A stretch of DNA of 64,000 nt from Hymenobacter aerilatus (GTDB lineage Bacteria; Bacteroidota; Bacteroidia; Cytophagales; Hymenobacteraceae): positions 3,824,501-3,888,500 of the forward strand of contig NZ_CP095053.1 of the NCBI RefSeq assembly GCF_022921095.1, in the 5' to 3' direction. Shown here one piece after another: positions 1 to 7,960 of this stretch. A program made the position numbers and the translations under genes. The stretch's first letter is position 1. Each line of letters opens with the position of its first letter. Below the pieces are notes generated by a model that saw nothing but the letters and a program-made list of their open reading frames with translations, ran no database searches and had not been told where the DNA came from.

Positions 1-474
1 GCCATGCAGCACCAAACTCTTTGGGTCTAGCTCGCCAGGACCAGCTTTGTAAATACGGTGCTTACCTGCATCGTAGATATAGCGACCAGGCGCGTAGAGA
101 TTGGGCTGCTGAAAATTTTTCAGGTAGTAGAATATCTCCACCACCTGCTTTTTCCCCTTCGGCCCCGACTTCGCATAGCCCTTTTTAATGGGCTGACCCA
201 TGAAGATGTTTTTCTTCTTTTTAGGTTTGCGCTGTTCCGCTTTGGCTTTCGCCTTGGCTGCCTTCTCCTGCTCTTTGCTCAGGGCGGCTACGCGCTTGTT
301 GGTGAGCGAAGGCGCGCTGGCCGTGTCATTGGCAGTAGTCAGAGAATCGGTGGTAGCCAGCAGGGTAGCCGCGTCGGGCTGACTGCTAAACGAGACGGTT
401 TTGCGGGTACAGGCCTCCGTCAACGGCAGCAACAGGGCCAAAAGTCCGACAAAGGGTAAACGGGTACTACGCAT
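1..474 (-). CDS. partial lipoprotein, possibly YwqK/MORN-like
   Basis: The gene runs off the left edge, so only the first 158 codons are present. It begins MRSTRLPFVGLLALLL, and the hydrophobic stretch ends at TEAC, which suggests a lipoprotein signal peptide with Cys at about residue 22. A Ser/Thr/Asp-rich linker is followed by a Lys/Ala/Glu-rich charged stretch at about residues 70-95. Next comes a more conserved block containing IFMGQPIKKGY and, near the edge, LVLHG. The LHG ending resembles the start of the short MORN-like repeats in YwqK-family proteins, but too little is visible to assign the family. The ATG at 474 is the only start that keeps the signal peptide. The frame is open to base 1. 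Confidence 0.7.
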   Translation of the reverse strand, partial: MRSTRLPFVGLLALLLPLTEACTRKTVSFSSQPDAATLLATTDSLTTANDTASAPSLTNKRVAALSKEQEKAAKAKAKAEQRKPKKKKNIFMGQPIKKGYAKSGPKGKKQVVEIFYYLKNFQQPNLYAPGRYIYDAGKHRIYKAGPGELDPKSLVLHG

Positions 475-637
475 GCAAACAGGGTAGGAAAGGTAGCCAA
501 AGAATATCCCAGCCAAACGTAAAGATACACCGCTTTGGTGCCCGGCGGTGAGTAATGAAGTTGTGAAATGGTGAGTAGTCAGACGCCGTTGGGCATAAGC
601 TACTTGCACACTATACTCATGTATTTCACACAAAACA

Positions 638-674
638 AAAAGCCCGCCGACCTTATGACAGGCAGCGGGCTTTT
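638..674 (-). terminator. bidirectional-type terminator hairpin
   Basis: A perfect 10-bp stem (AAAAGCCCGC at 638-647 with GCGGGCTTTT at 665-674) surrounds a 17-nt loop. It lies about 45 bp beyond the htpG stop. Read on the minus strand, the stem ends in a short T run, so it probably terminates htpG. Confidence 0.75.
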
Positions 675-720
675 GTACTGTTTAAGACTTCTCAGACTTT
701 CTTATACTGAGCAATCACGA

Positions 721-2565
721 TTATTCGGCCGTTAGGAGCTCAGCACTGCGTTTCACGAAAGCCGTCAATGCTTCACCTTTCAGCATACCTTGGCTGAGTA
801 GGGCCAGATCGAAGGCTTGCTTAGCGAGTTTCTGGCCAGCTTCACCTTCTTGTGCTAGCACGCGCTGAGCCACGGGGTGGTTGGCATTCACGCTCACGGT
901 GTAGCTGTCGGGTAGGGAACCGAACATCTGCATGCCTCCACCGCCGCCCACACGTTGCATATCTTTCATACGACGCATAAACTCGGGCACCGTCACAATC
1001 ACCGGCGCATCCTGCGGCGACAGGGCTTCTACCTGCACCTGCATGTGCTCGTTGTTGATGGCGGCTTTGTACACCTCTGTCAGCTTGGTTTTGTCGTCGT
1101 CGCTGAGCACGCTTTCGGTCGTCTCATCCTTCTCGATGAGCTTGCCTACCGTGTCGGCGTCCACACGCTTAAAGGTTACTTTCTCCAGCTTCTGCTCCAG
1201 CTGCCCGATAAAGTGCGGGTCGAGCACGGCATTCAGCTTCAGCACCGAGTAGCCACGGTCCAGGGCTGCTTGCACGTAGCCGTGCTGGGCCTCTGGGTCG
1301 GTGGTGTACAGGATAACCGTTTGGTCGTTCTTGTCCTTCTGGTTGGCCTGAATGTGCTCCTGGTACTCGTTCAGCGTATAGTACTTGTCGGTAGTGTCCT
1401 GCACCAGCACAATGTCCTTGGCGCGGTCGTAGAACTTCTCATCCGACAGCATGCCGTACTTCACGAACAAGCCGATATCCGACCACTTCTGCTCGTAGCC
1501 AGCGCGGTCTTTGCGGAACAGCTCGGCCAGCTTGTCGGCTACCTTTTTAGTGATGTAGGTGTTGATCTTTTTCACCGCCGCATCGGCTTGCAGGAAGGAG
1601 CGCGACACGTTCAGGGGAATGTCCGGCGAGTCAATCACGCCGTGCAGCAGCATCAGGAACTCGGGCACCACGTCCTTCACCTCGTCGGTAATGAACACTT
1701 GGCGCGAGTAGAGCTGAATCTTGTTGCGCTGCAATTGCAGCTCGTCCTTGATTTTGGGGAAATACAGGATACCCGTCAGGTTGAAGGGGTAATCCACGTT
1801 CAGGTGAATCCAGAACAGCGGCGGCTCCGAGAAGGGGTACAGCTCCTGGTAGAACTTGGTGTAGTCCTCGTCGGTCAGCTCCGAGGGCTGCTTGGTCCAA
1901 ATAGGCGCCGTTTGGTTGATTACCTCACCCTCGAACTCAATCGGGATGGGTAGGAACTTGCAGTACTTGTTGAGGATGGCTTTTAGACGAGCTTCTTCCA
2001 GAAACTCATCCGAGTCCTCGGCCACGTGCAGCACTACGTCGGTGCCACGCTCGGCTTTTTCGTGCTCCCCGGTGGGCTCGTCCAACGTAAACTCGGTGCT
2101 ACCATCGCAAGTCCAATGGGCAGTCAGTGTGTCGTCTTTATACGACTTCGACCAGATTTCTACCTCCTTGGCGACCATAAACGCCGAGTAGAACCCCAGA
2201 CCAAACTGCCCGATGATCTGGTCTTTGGTGGCGGCATCCTTCTCCTTGTATTGCTCCACAAATTCGGTGGCGCCGGAGAAGGCAATCTGGTTGATGTACT
2301 TCTTAATTTCCTCGGCCGTCATGCCAATGCCGCGGTCGGAGATGGTGATTTTGCGGGCTTCCTTGTCCACCGTCACGCGTACTTTCAACTCGCCTAGCTC
2401 TCCTTTGAACTCGCCCAGTTGGGCTAGGCTCTTGAGCTTTTGGGTGGCGTCCACGGCATTGCTCACCAGCTCGCGCAGGAAGATTTCGTGGTCGGAGTAC
2501 AGGAATTTCTTGATGATGGGGAAGATATTCTCGGTGTGAATCGAGATGCTACCTTTCTCTTGCAT
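721..2565 (-). CDS. htpG: Molecular chaperone HtpG (Hsp90 family)
   Basis: This 614-residue protein matches bacterial Hsp90, a cytosolic ATP-dependent chaperone dimer, in length and order of motifs. The GHKL ATPase motifs are visible: RELVSNAVDAT, the ISDRGIGMT loop and QFGLGFYSAFMVA. The middle-domain stretch NVSRSFLQ is also present, and the C-terminal dimerisation region is complete. The open frame extends 26 codons upstream, but family proteins start at MQEKGSISIHTENIFP, so the ATG at 2565 was chosen. The gene appears monocistronic, with a hairpin terminator at 638-674. No CIRCE element or Shine-Dalgarno sequence is visible upstream. Confidence 0.97.
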   Translation of the reverse strand: MQEKGSISIHTENIFPIIKKFLYSDHEIFLRELVSNAVDATQKLKSLAQLGEFKGELGELKVRVTVDKEARKITISDRGIGMTAEEIKKYINQIAFSGATEFVEQYKEKDAATKDQIIGQFGLGFYSAFMVAKEVEIWSKSYKDDTLTAHWTCDGSTEFTLDEPTGEHEKAERGTDVVLHVAEDSDEFLEEARLKAILNKYCKFLPIPIEFEGEVINQTAPIWTKQPSELTDEDYTKFYQELYPFSEPPLFWIHLNVDYPFNLTGILYFPKIKDELQLQRNKIQLYSRQVFITDEVKDVVPEFLMLLHGVIDSPDIPLNVSRSFLQADAAVKKINTYITKKVADKLAELFRKDRAGYEQKWSDIGLFVKYGMLSDEKFYDRAKDIVLVQDTTDKYYTLNEYQEHIQANQKDKNDQTVILYTTDPEAQHGYVQAALDRGYSVLKLNAVLDPHFIGQLEQKLEKVTFKRVDADTVGKLIEKDETTESVLSDDDKTKLTEVYKAAINNEHMQVQVEALSPQDAPVIVTVPEFMRRMKDMQRVGGGGGMQMFGSLPDSYTVSVNANHPVAQRVLAQEGEAGQKLAKQAFDLALLSQGMLKGEALTAFVKRSAELLTAE

Positions 2566-2700
2566 AACGGGAGTATTAGAGTGGACAGACGAATTCAGGC
2601 GCCAGGCGGCGCAACAGTTGGCTGTCCTCAAAAGATATTCCACGAGTCTTCTGGCTGCCAGTTTGACAGCGCTTGACGCCGTCCTACCCCCAATCTCCGC

Positions 2701-3141
2701 CTATACGGCGGCCAGCCACTCCTGCTGTAGCTGCGTTGCGCAGTCCTCATCCATCAGCGACAGCCAATCCAGCGCGGCCAGCACATCCGAGAAATACTGC
2801 ATATCGCAACGCCCCGCGGGTAGGGTATCAGCCACCAGGTTTTCCAGCACCAACTGATTGTGTAAGGTAGAAGGAAGCAGTACAGCCAGCGCCTGAATAT
2901 GCAACCGCCGATACTGAGGCAGCCAACTTTCGCTGAGCCAGTGCTGGTGCATGGGGCTTACAGTCGGCAGGCTGCTGACATCGGCCAGCCAGCGGAAGGG
3001 CTGCAGCTCGTCGGAAAGCTGCAACAACTGCTCAAACGCTTCCCGGAGTGCTGTATCGTCGGGCTCGCCGGTCCATTTCCACCACAGCAGCCGTAGGCTG
3101 ACATCGAAGAGCACCGTAATAGAGGGGAACCGATAAATCAT
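2701..3141 (-). CDS. Conserved hypothetical protein, paralogue of 3433-3924
   Basis: This 146-residue soluble protein has no signal peptide or membrane segment. It shares a pattern with the protein at 3433-3924: an early W(K/R).(T/P)G segment, a middle helix ending in a D.S.LP or DLHDLP turn, a W.P....Q..A...P...(Y/H)NQ core, and a C-terminal (M/I)Q(Y/F)FS(D/E)...ALDW block. The size and the alternating strand/helix pattern recall STAS/SpoIIAA-like small proteins seen in Bacteroidota, but that is a resemblance and not an assignment. The ATG at 3141 is the first in frame. It lies 136 bp upstream of htpG on the same strand, so co-transcription is possible. No function is proposed. Confidence 0.8.
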   Translation of the reverse strand: MIYRFPSITVLFDVSLRLLWWKWTGEPDDTALREAFEQLLQLSDELQPFRWLADVSSLPTVSPMHQHWLSESWLPQYRRLHIQALAVLLPSTLHNQLVLENLVADTLPAGRCDMQYFSDVLAALDWLSLMDEDCATQLQQEWLAAV

Positions 3142-3276
3142 TGGGCTATTCCGGCAAAATCACATTGCGGAATAGTTAAACTTACTGTTGTGCTTGCGAA
3201 AAGGATTCGTGTTTTCGACCGTCGGAAAGCTTAGCCCGGCGAATGGATTATTTCAGGCGTTACACTCCTTCGTCAG

Positions 3277-3372
3277 TTACACGAACAGCATTTCCGGTAT
3301 ATCGTTGGCAACAGAAGGTGGAGAGCCCGCCGGGCGCAGTAGTCCTGAGAGCAAATGCAGCATCTTTTTCAT
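3277..3372 (-). CDS. Possible 31-residue peptide
   Basis: A short minus-strand frame begins MKKMLHLLSGLLRPAG and ends PEMLFV before TAA. It lies between the two paralogous genes. An ATG AAA AAG start is common for Bacteroidota genes, but the codon pattern over 31 codons cannot separate a real gene from chance. No homologue is recognised. Confidence 0.2.
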   Translation of the reverse strand: MKKMLHLLSGLLRPAGSPPSVANDIPEMLFV

Positions 3373-3432
3373 AGCAGTAGCGTGTAAACAGGTTGACTAC
3401 TACAAAGATGCAGCGCTAGTACTACCGCATTA

Positions 3433-3924
3433 TTATGAGCATGTTATGCTTAGATAATGCTTACCGTGCGATGCTGAGGGTGCCGTGTTAGGGCGATTCC
3501 ATTCCTGCTGTATCGCTGGCAATAACGACGACTCCCCAGTAACCCAATCGAGCGCGTCTTTCGTTTCGGAGAAAAACTGAATGTCAAACCGGATGAGCGC
3601 CTGCCCCATCCATAGGATGCTGTCTACTACCATCTGGTTGTAGAGACTACGAGGCGGCATTACCAAGGCCACTTGCTGCAGTGACTGGTCTGTCATTTTT
3701 GGAAACCAAGTCAAACTGATCCAAGCCTGCTCCATGATGCTGATATCTGGCAGGTCGTGCAGGTCTAACAGAAGATGTGTGACTGCGTGCTTTTCTGTTA
3801 ATTCTAATATACGCGATAAGCCCTGCCGAAAATGCTGCAAGGAGTGTCCAGGCCTCCATTGAGCACGCAGCAACCGCAGCTCATCGGTATACTGGATAAA
3901 CATATAATCTAAATCATATAGCAT
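3433..3924 (-). CDS. Conserved hypothetical protein, paralogue of 2701-3141
   Basis: This 163-residue soluble protein aligns by eye with the product of 2701-3141 over most of its length, including the NQMVV and FDIQFFSE...ALDW blocks, so the pair probably arose by duplication. The open frame starts 16 codons earlier at 3972. However, a TATCTTTG -7-like box at 3933-3940 lies inside that extension, and the product starting MLYDLDYMFIQYTDE aligns better with its paralogue, so the ATG at 3924 was chosen. The last 20 residues (PSASHGKHYLS) are not shared. STAS-like folding is possible but unproven, and the function is unknown. Confidence 0.75.
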   Translation of the reverse strand: MLYDLDYMFIQYTDELRLLRAQWRPGHSLQHFRQGLSRILELTEKHAVTHLLLDLHDLPDISIMEQAWISLTWFPKMTDQSLQQVALVMPPRSLYNQMVVDSILWMGQALIRFDIQFFSETKDALDWVTGESSLLPAIQQEWNRPNTAPSASHGKHYLSITCS

Positions 3925-3932
3925 GATGTGAA

Positions 3933-3940
3933 CAAAGATA
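3933..3940 (-). promoter_or_regulatory. Candidate -7 box TAnnTTTG
   Basis: TATCTTTG on the minus strand matches the Bacteroidota sigma-ABfr -7 consensus exactly. It ends 8 nt before the chosen ATG of the 3433-3924 gene. No clear -33 TTTG is seen at 19-21 nt, so this rests on one element. Confidence 0.35.
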
Positions 3941-4240
3941 TGTTTTTTTCTATTAATATATGAATTATACAAAATAAATTTATTCAGTTCTGATTTGTAG
4001 AGACGTATTCCACAAATAAAACAAACTTATACGCCATCCAAAAAGCTACTAATCACTCTAAAAAAAGCTTATTTATCGACAATAAAGAGGGCTAAGCTTT
4101 TCATAACGATTACCTAGTCCCATACTAAGACTGATACCCACTACAAATAGTTCAATAACTGTTATTAGATAATTTAATTGAACTATTATAATAAATCACT
4201 ACAATAAAACATGCCATTTAAGCAATGCATGACTTTCTAC
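3941..4240. other. AT-rich intergenic region
   Basis: This non-coding stretch between divergent genes is clearly richer in A/T than the surroundings. It holds no long frame and no strong hairpin. It probably contains regulatory DNA for the TonB receptor gene, but apart from the -7-like box at 4241-4248 no site could be defined. Confidence 0.5.
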
Positions 4241-4248
4241 TACTTTTG
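4241..4248 (+). promoter_or_regulatory. Candidate -7 box for TonB receptor
   Basis: TACTTTTG matches TAnnTTTG and lies 75 nt upstream of the receptor ATG. The -33 element is not clear. Confidence 0.3.
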
Positions 4249-4323
4249 AGAGAATAAGACGCTGCCCTACGAAAGTCAAAAGGACATAGGTATCCTCGTA
4301 AGCGTTGTCTTTTGCTGCTGTAC

Positions 4324-6780
4324 ATGACACGCTACTATCTACTATTTGTCGGCCTTCTTGCCCACAACGCCATTGCTCAAACCCTGCCGGTAGCACCCAC
4401 TCCCCGCGCTACAACAGGCTCATTCGTTACGGGGCGCGTCGTAGACGCCGACACGCACGAAGCCCTACCTGGCGTGACGGTGTTGTTTCAGGATTTGCGT
4501 CAGGCAACTGCCACTGGCCCCGACGGCACTTTTCGCTTTACTACTCTACCCCGCGGGCGGTTTCTGGTGCAGGTACGCTCCTTGGGTTACACTACCCTGG
4601 TGCGCACCATCGATACAGGCAGCGGCCAGCCGCTGGAACTGGCCCTCACGCCGGCTACCACCGAGATAGGGCAAGTGGTAGTGACAGGCGTATCGGCGGC
4701 TACGGAAATGCGCCGCTCGCCTATTCCTACTACTATTATCAGCAACAAGGAGCTGAGCCAGCGGGCCAGTACCAACGCTGTAGATGCGCTGGCCCATACG
4801 CCCGGCGTGGCCCAGATTACTACCGGGCCAGCCATTAGCAAGCCCATTATTCGGGGGCTGGGAGCCAACCGTGTAATTACGCTGAACAACGGCGCCAAGC
4901 AGGAGGGGCAGCAATGGGGCGACGAGCACGGCATCGAAATCGACCAGTATTCGGTAGACCGGGTAGAGATTATAAAAGGTCCCGGCTCGCTGCTCTACGG
5001 CTCCGATGGTATGGCGGGCGTTATCAACTTCCTACCCGCCGACCCCGTGGAGGAGGGCAAAATACTGGGTTCGGTATCGGCCAACTACCAGACCAATAAC
5101 CACCTACAAGGCTATTCGGTGATGAACGCCGGCAACCGCAACGGCCTGAACTGGTTGGTACGCGGCACGGGCAAGATTGCCGGCGCCTACCGAAACTCTT
5201 ACGACGGCCGGGTATTTAATTCCGGGTTTCGGGAGCTGGATGCCAATGGCTATGTGGGACTGAATAAGAATTGGGGCTTCTCGCACCTCACGTTCAACTC
5301 CTTTAACCAAGAGCTAGGCCTCACCGAAGGCGACCGGGACGAAACTACCGGCCGCTTCCTGAAAGATGTGGGGGTAGGCGGCGATGCTGTGGTGGCCGTA
5401 CCCGTTAGCAGTAGCGACTTGCGCGGCTACGACCTATCGGTGCCGCGCCAACGGGTGAATCACCTGCGCATTGGTACCGACAACAACTTTATCCTAGGCC
5501 AGAGCCGCCTGACGTTGAACGTGGGCTGGCAGCAAAACCTGCGCCGCGAGTTCGGCGACGTGCTGGTGCCCGACGAGCCTGAGCTATACTTTCAGCTGCA
5601 CACCGTAGACTACGCCGCGCGCTATTTCTTACCCGAAACAAACGGATGGAACACGACGCTGGGGGTGAGCGGGCAGGTGCAGCAAAACCACAATAAAGAC
5701 GTAGAGTTTTTGATTCCGGCCTACCGGCTGTTCGATGGCGGCGTGTTTGGCGTCACCAAGAAAACTATCGGCAAGCTCGACCTGAGCGGCGGTCTGCGCT
5801 ACGATGTCCGGCGCATCAAGGCCGATGCGCTCTACCTGAACGCCGACGAGCAGCCCGTACCGGCCGATACCCCTGGCGCCGAAAACAAGTTTGGCCGCTT
5901 CACCAGCACCTTTCGCAATGTATCGGGTAGCGCGGGTGGGGCCTTCAATGCTACCGACGACCTGACCTTGAAGGCTAATGCGTCGCGTGGGTTTCGGGCG
6001 CCCAATATTGCCGAGCTGGGCTCCAATGGGCAGCATGAGGGCACCATTCGCTACGAGGTTGGAGAGCCGAACCTGCGGGCCGAGGTGAGTACGCAGCTAG
6101 ATGCCGGTGTGAGCTACACTACGCAGCACATCAGCCTGAATGTGGATGCGTTTCATAACCGCATCAACCACTACATTTTTCCCAGCCGCTTGGCCACTGC
6201 TTCAGGAGCCGATTCTATTGCTGTAACTGGCGACCCAGTATTTCGGTACGGGCAGGGAGATGCTCGGCTGGTAGGTGGCGAGGTCAGCCTTGACATTCAT
6301 CCCCACCCACTGGACTGGCTGCATTTCGAAAACACCTTTTCGATGGTGCGGGCCACTCAACTACACCAGCCCGACAGCACGCGCTACCTACCTTTCATCC
6401 CGGCCAACCGGTTTCAATCGGAGCTGCGAGTGAACTTCCGGAAAGTAGGCCAAAGTCAACATTTGGCTAATTTGTACGCCAGCTTTCTGGTAGAGCACAC
6501 CTTTGCGCAGGACCGGTTTTACTCGGCCTACTCCACCGAAACCCGCACGCCGGGCTACACCCTCTGCAACGCTAGCTTGGGCGCCGACGTGCGCAATGCC
6601 AAAGCGCAAACGCTGTTCAGCCTCTACCTGGCTGCCAATAACCTGTTTGACGTGGGCTACCAGAGCCACCTGAGCCGCTTGAAGTACGCCGACGTCAACA
6701 ACGTGACCGGCCGGCGCGGCGTATTCAACATGGGCCGCAACGTGAGCGTGAAGCTGGTAGTACCACTGGCGTTCAACTAA
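4324..6780 (+). CDS. TonB-dependent outer membrane receptor, possibly for zinc
   Basis: This 818-residue protein has the usual Bacteroidota TonB-receptor layout. A signal peptide (MTRYYLLFVGLLAHNAIAQ) is followed by a carboxypeptidase-regulatory-like beta domain at about 35-112 (FVTGRVVDADTHEALPGV). The plug domain is at about 125-235, with RRSPIPTTIISNKEL and VDRVEIIKGPGSLLYGSDG. A 22-strand-type barrel runs to the C terminus. No SusD partner follows, so it is not a typical SusC. It is followed by a His-rich CDF-type exporter, which makes a metal such as zinc the most likely cargo, by analogy with ZnuD-type receptors. That substrate call is inferred from context. The ATG at 4324 gives the proper signal peptide; an ATG 12 bases earlier is also in frame. 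Confidence 0.9.
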   Translation: MTRYYLLFVGLLAHNAIAQTLPVAPTPRATTGSFVTGRVVDADTHEALPGVTVLFQDLRQATATGPDGTFRFTTLPRGRFLVQVRSLGYTTLVRTIDTGSGQPLELALTPATTEIGQVVVTGVSAATEMRRSPIPTTIISNKELSQRASTNAVDALAHTPGVAQITTGPAISKPIIRGLGANRVITLNNGAKQEGQQWGDEHGIEIDQYSVDRVEIIKGPGSLLYGSDGMAGVINFLPADPVEEGKILGSVSANYQTNNHLQGYSVMNAGNRNGLNWLVRGTGKIAGAYRNSYDGRVFNSGFRELDANGYVGLNKNWGFSHLTFNSFNQELGLTEGDRDETTGRFLKDVGVGGDAVVAVPVSSSDLRGYDLSVPRQRVNHLRIGTDNNFILGQSRLTLNVGWQQNLRREFGDVLVPDEPELYFQLHTVDYAARYFLPETNGWNTTLGVSGQVQQNHNKDVEFLIPAYRLFDGGVFGVTKKTIGKLDLSGGLRYDVRRIKADALYLNADEQPVPADTPGAENKFGRFTSTFRNVSGSAGGAFNATDDLTLKANASRGFRAPNIAELGSNGQHEGTIRYEVGEPNLRAEVSTQLDAGVSYTTQHISLNVDAFHNRINHYIFPSRLATASGADSIAVTGDPVFRYGQGDARLVGGEVSLDIHPHPLDWLHFENTFSMVRATQLHQPDSTRYLPFIPANRFQSELRVNFRKVGQSQHLANLYASFLVEHTFAQDRFYSAYSTETRTPGYTLCNASLGADVRNAKAQTLFSLYLAANNLFDVGYQSHLSRLKYADVNNVTGRRGVFNMGRNVSVKLVVPLAFN

Positions 6781-6806
6781 GTGGCCGAGTAATTCCTAAC
6801 CCGCTT

Positions 6807-6905
6807 GTCATCCTGAGCGGAGCGAAGGACCTTTTCATGTGAGAACGACTGACGTCACACCGTCTTGTTCACACGTGAGAAGGTCCTTCGCAAGCTCAGG
6901 ATGAC
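6807..6905. repeat. Dispersed palindromic repeat, copy a
   Basis: Copy a of the family with outer arms GTCATCCTGAGC / GCTCAGGATGAC and inner arms GCGAAGGACCTT / AAGGTCCTTCGC around a variable centre. It lies between the TonB receptor and CDF genes. A long open frame reads from inside it into the CDF gene, but the true CDF start is downstream at 6928. Confidence 0.85.
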
Positions 6906-6927
6906 AGACGGTTTTTTCTCCTCCCGC

Positions 6928-7905
6928 ATGGCACACCACCACGACCATTCGCACGACCATAGCCATAGCCACGGCGGCCACAGCCACGGCATTCCGGCCG
7001 ATGGCAATTTTGGAAAAGCGTTTGGGTGGGGCATTGGGCTGAACCTGGTATTTGTGGCGGCAGAGGCCGCTAGCGGCTTCTGGGGCAACTCGGCGGCGTT
7101 GCTTTCCGATGCTGGCCACAACCTCTCCGATGTGCTCAGTCTGGCGCTGGCTTGGGGTGCGGCGCTGCTGGCCAAGCGGCAGGCCTCGGCACGCTATACC
7201 TATGGGTACAAGAGCGCTACCATTCAAGCCGCGCTGGTAAATGCTGCCCTGCTATATGCCGCGCTGGGCTTTATCCTGTGGGAAACCATCGACCACCTGC
7301 GCCACCCCGAGCCAGTAGATAGCAAGCTGGTGATGTTGATGGCCGGTGCGGGCATCATCGTAAACGGCTTCACGGCCTGGCTGTTCAGCAGCGGGCAAAA
7401 GGGCGACGTGAACATACGTGGCGCCTACCTACACATGCTCACCGACGCCCTGGTATCGGTAGGAGTAGTAATAGGCGGGGCACTAGTGTACTTCACCAAC
7501 TGGCTTTGGCTCGACCCGGTTATCAGCTTCCTGATTCTGGGCATCATCGCCTACGGCTCGTGGGGGTTGCTGCGCGAAACGGTGCAGCTCAGCCTGCAAG
7601 CCGTACCCGATGGCATCGAGCTGCCCGCCGTGCGGCAGTTCTTACTAGATCAGCCGGGCGTGACGCAGGTGCACGACCTGCACGTGTGGCCCCTCAGCAC
7701 TCAGGAAACGGCCCTTACGGCGCACCTAGTACGCCCTGCTACCGGCCAGGACAATCAGTTTCTAAGCTATTTACAGACGGAGCTGTGGGAGCATTTCAAC
7801 ATCGGCCACATCACGGTGCAGCTGGAAGACACCACGCCCGTGCCGCACGAGGACAGCTGCCACGGCTGCGAGGCGGCGCAGCAATCAGTCGCGGCGGCAG
7901 GATAG
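6928..7905 (+). CDS. Cation diffusion facilitator, zinc exporter type (ZitB/CzcD-like)
   Basis: This 325-residue inner-membrane antiporter exports divalent cations, typically Zn2+, in exchange for protons. The N terminus is a His-rich tail (MAHHHDHSHDHSHSHGGHSHG). Six membrane helices follow, with HxxxD metal sites in helix 2 (AGHNLSD) and helix 5 (HMLTD). A cytoplasmic domain comes next with HDLHVWPLS and HITVQLE, the conserved CDF fold. The C terminus adds HEDSCHGCEA, a possible extra metal ligand. The open frame extends upstream into a palindromic repeat, so the ATG at 6928, which starts at the His tail, was preferred. It follows a TonB receptor, which suggests a metal-homeostasis pair. 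Confidence 0.93.
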   Translation: MAHHHDHSHDHSHSHGGHSHGIPADGNFGKAFGWGIGLNLVFVAAEAASGFWGNSAALLSDAGHNLSDVLSLALAWGAALLAKRQASARYTYGYKSATIQAALVNAALLYAALGFILWETIDHLRHPEPVDSKLVMLMAGAGIIVNGFTAWLFSSGQKGDVNIRGAYLHMLTDALVSVGVVIGGALVYFTNWLWLDPVISFLILGIIAYGSWGLLRETVQLSLQAVPDGIELPAVRQFLLDQPGVTQVHDLHVWPLSTQETALTAHLVRPATGQDNQFLSYLQTELWEHFNIGHITVQLEDTTPVPHEDSCHGCEAAQQSVAAAG

Positions 7906-7960
7906 GTTGCGGCGGGTAGGCGGAACTGCTTACATTGTTGCGGTCAACCTTTTCCTACCC

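Noticed and set aside
955..1953. Long plus-strand frame of 332 codons
   Set aside because: It is antisense to htpG, whose protein is fully conserved; the frame has a repetitive composition caused by codon bias of the real gene.
3188..3457. 89-codon plus-strand frame
   Set aside because: It covers the gap between the paralogues and runs into the end of one of them; no domain, signal or conserved block is visible.
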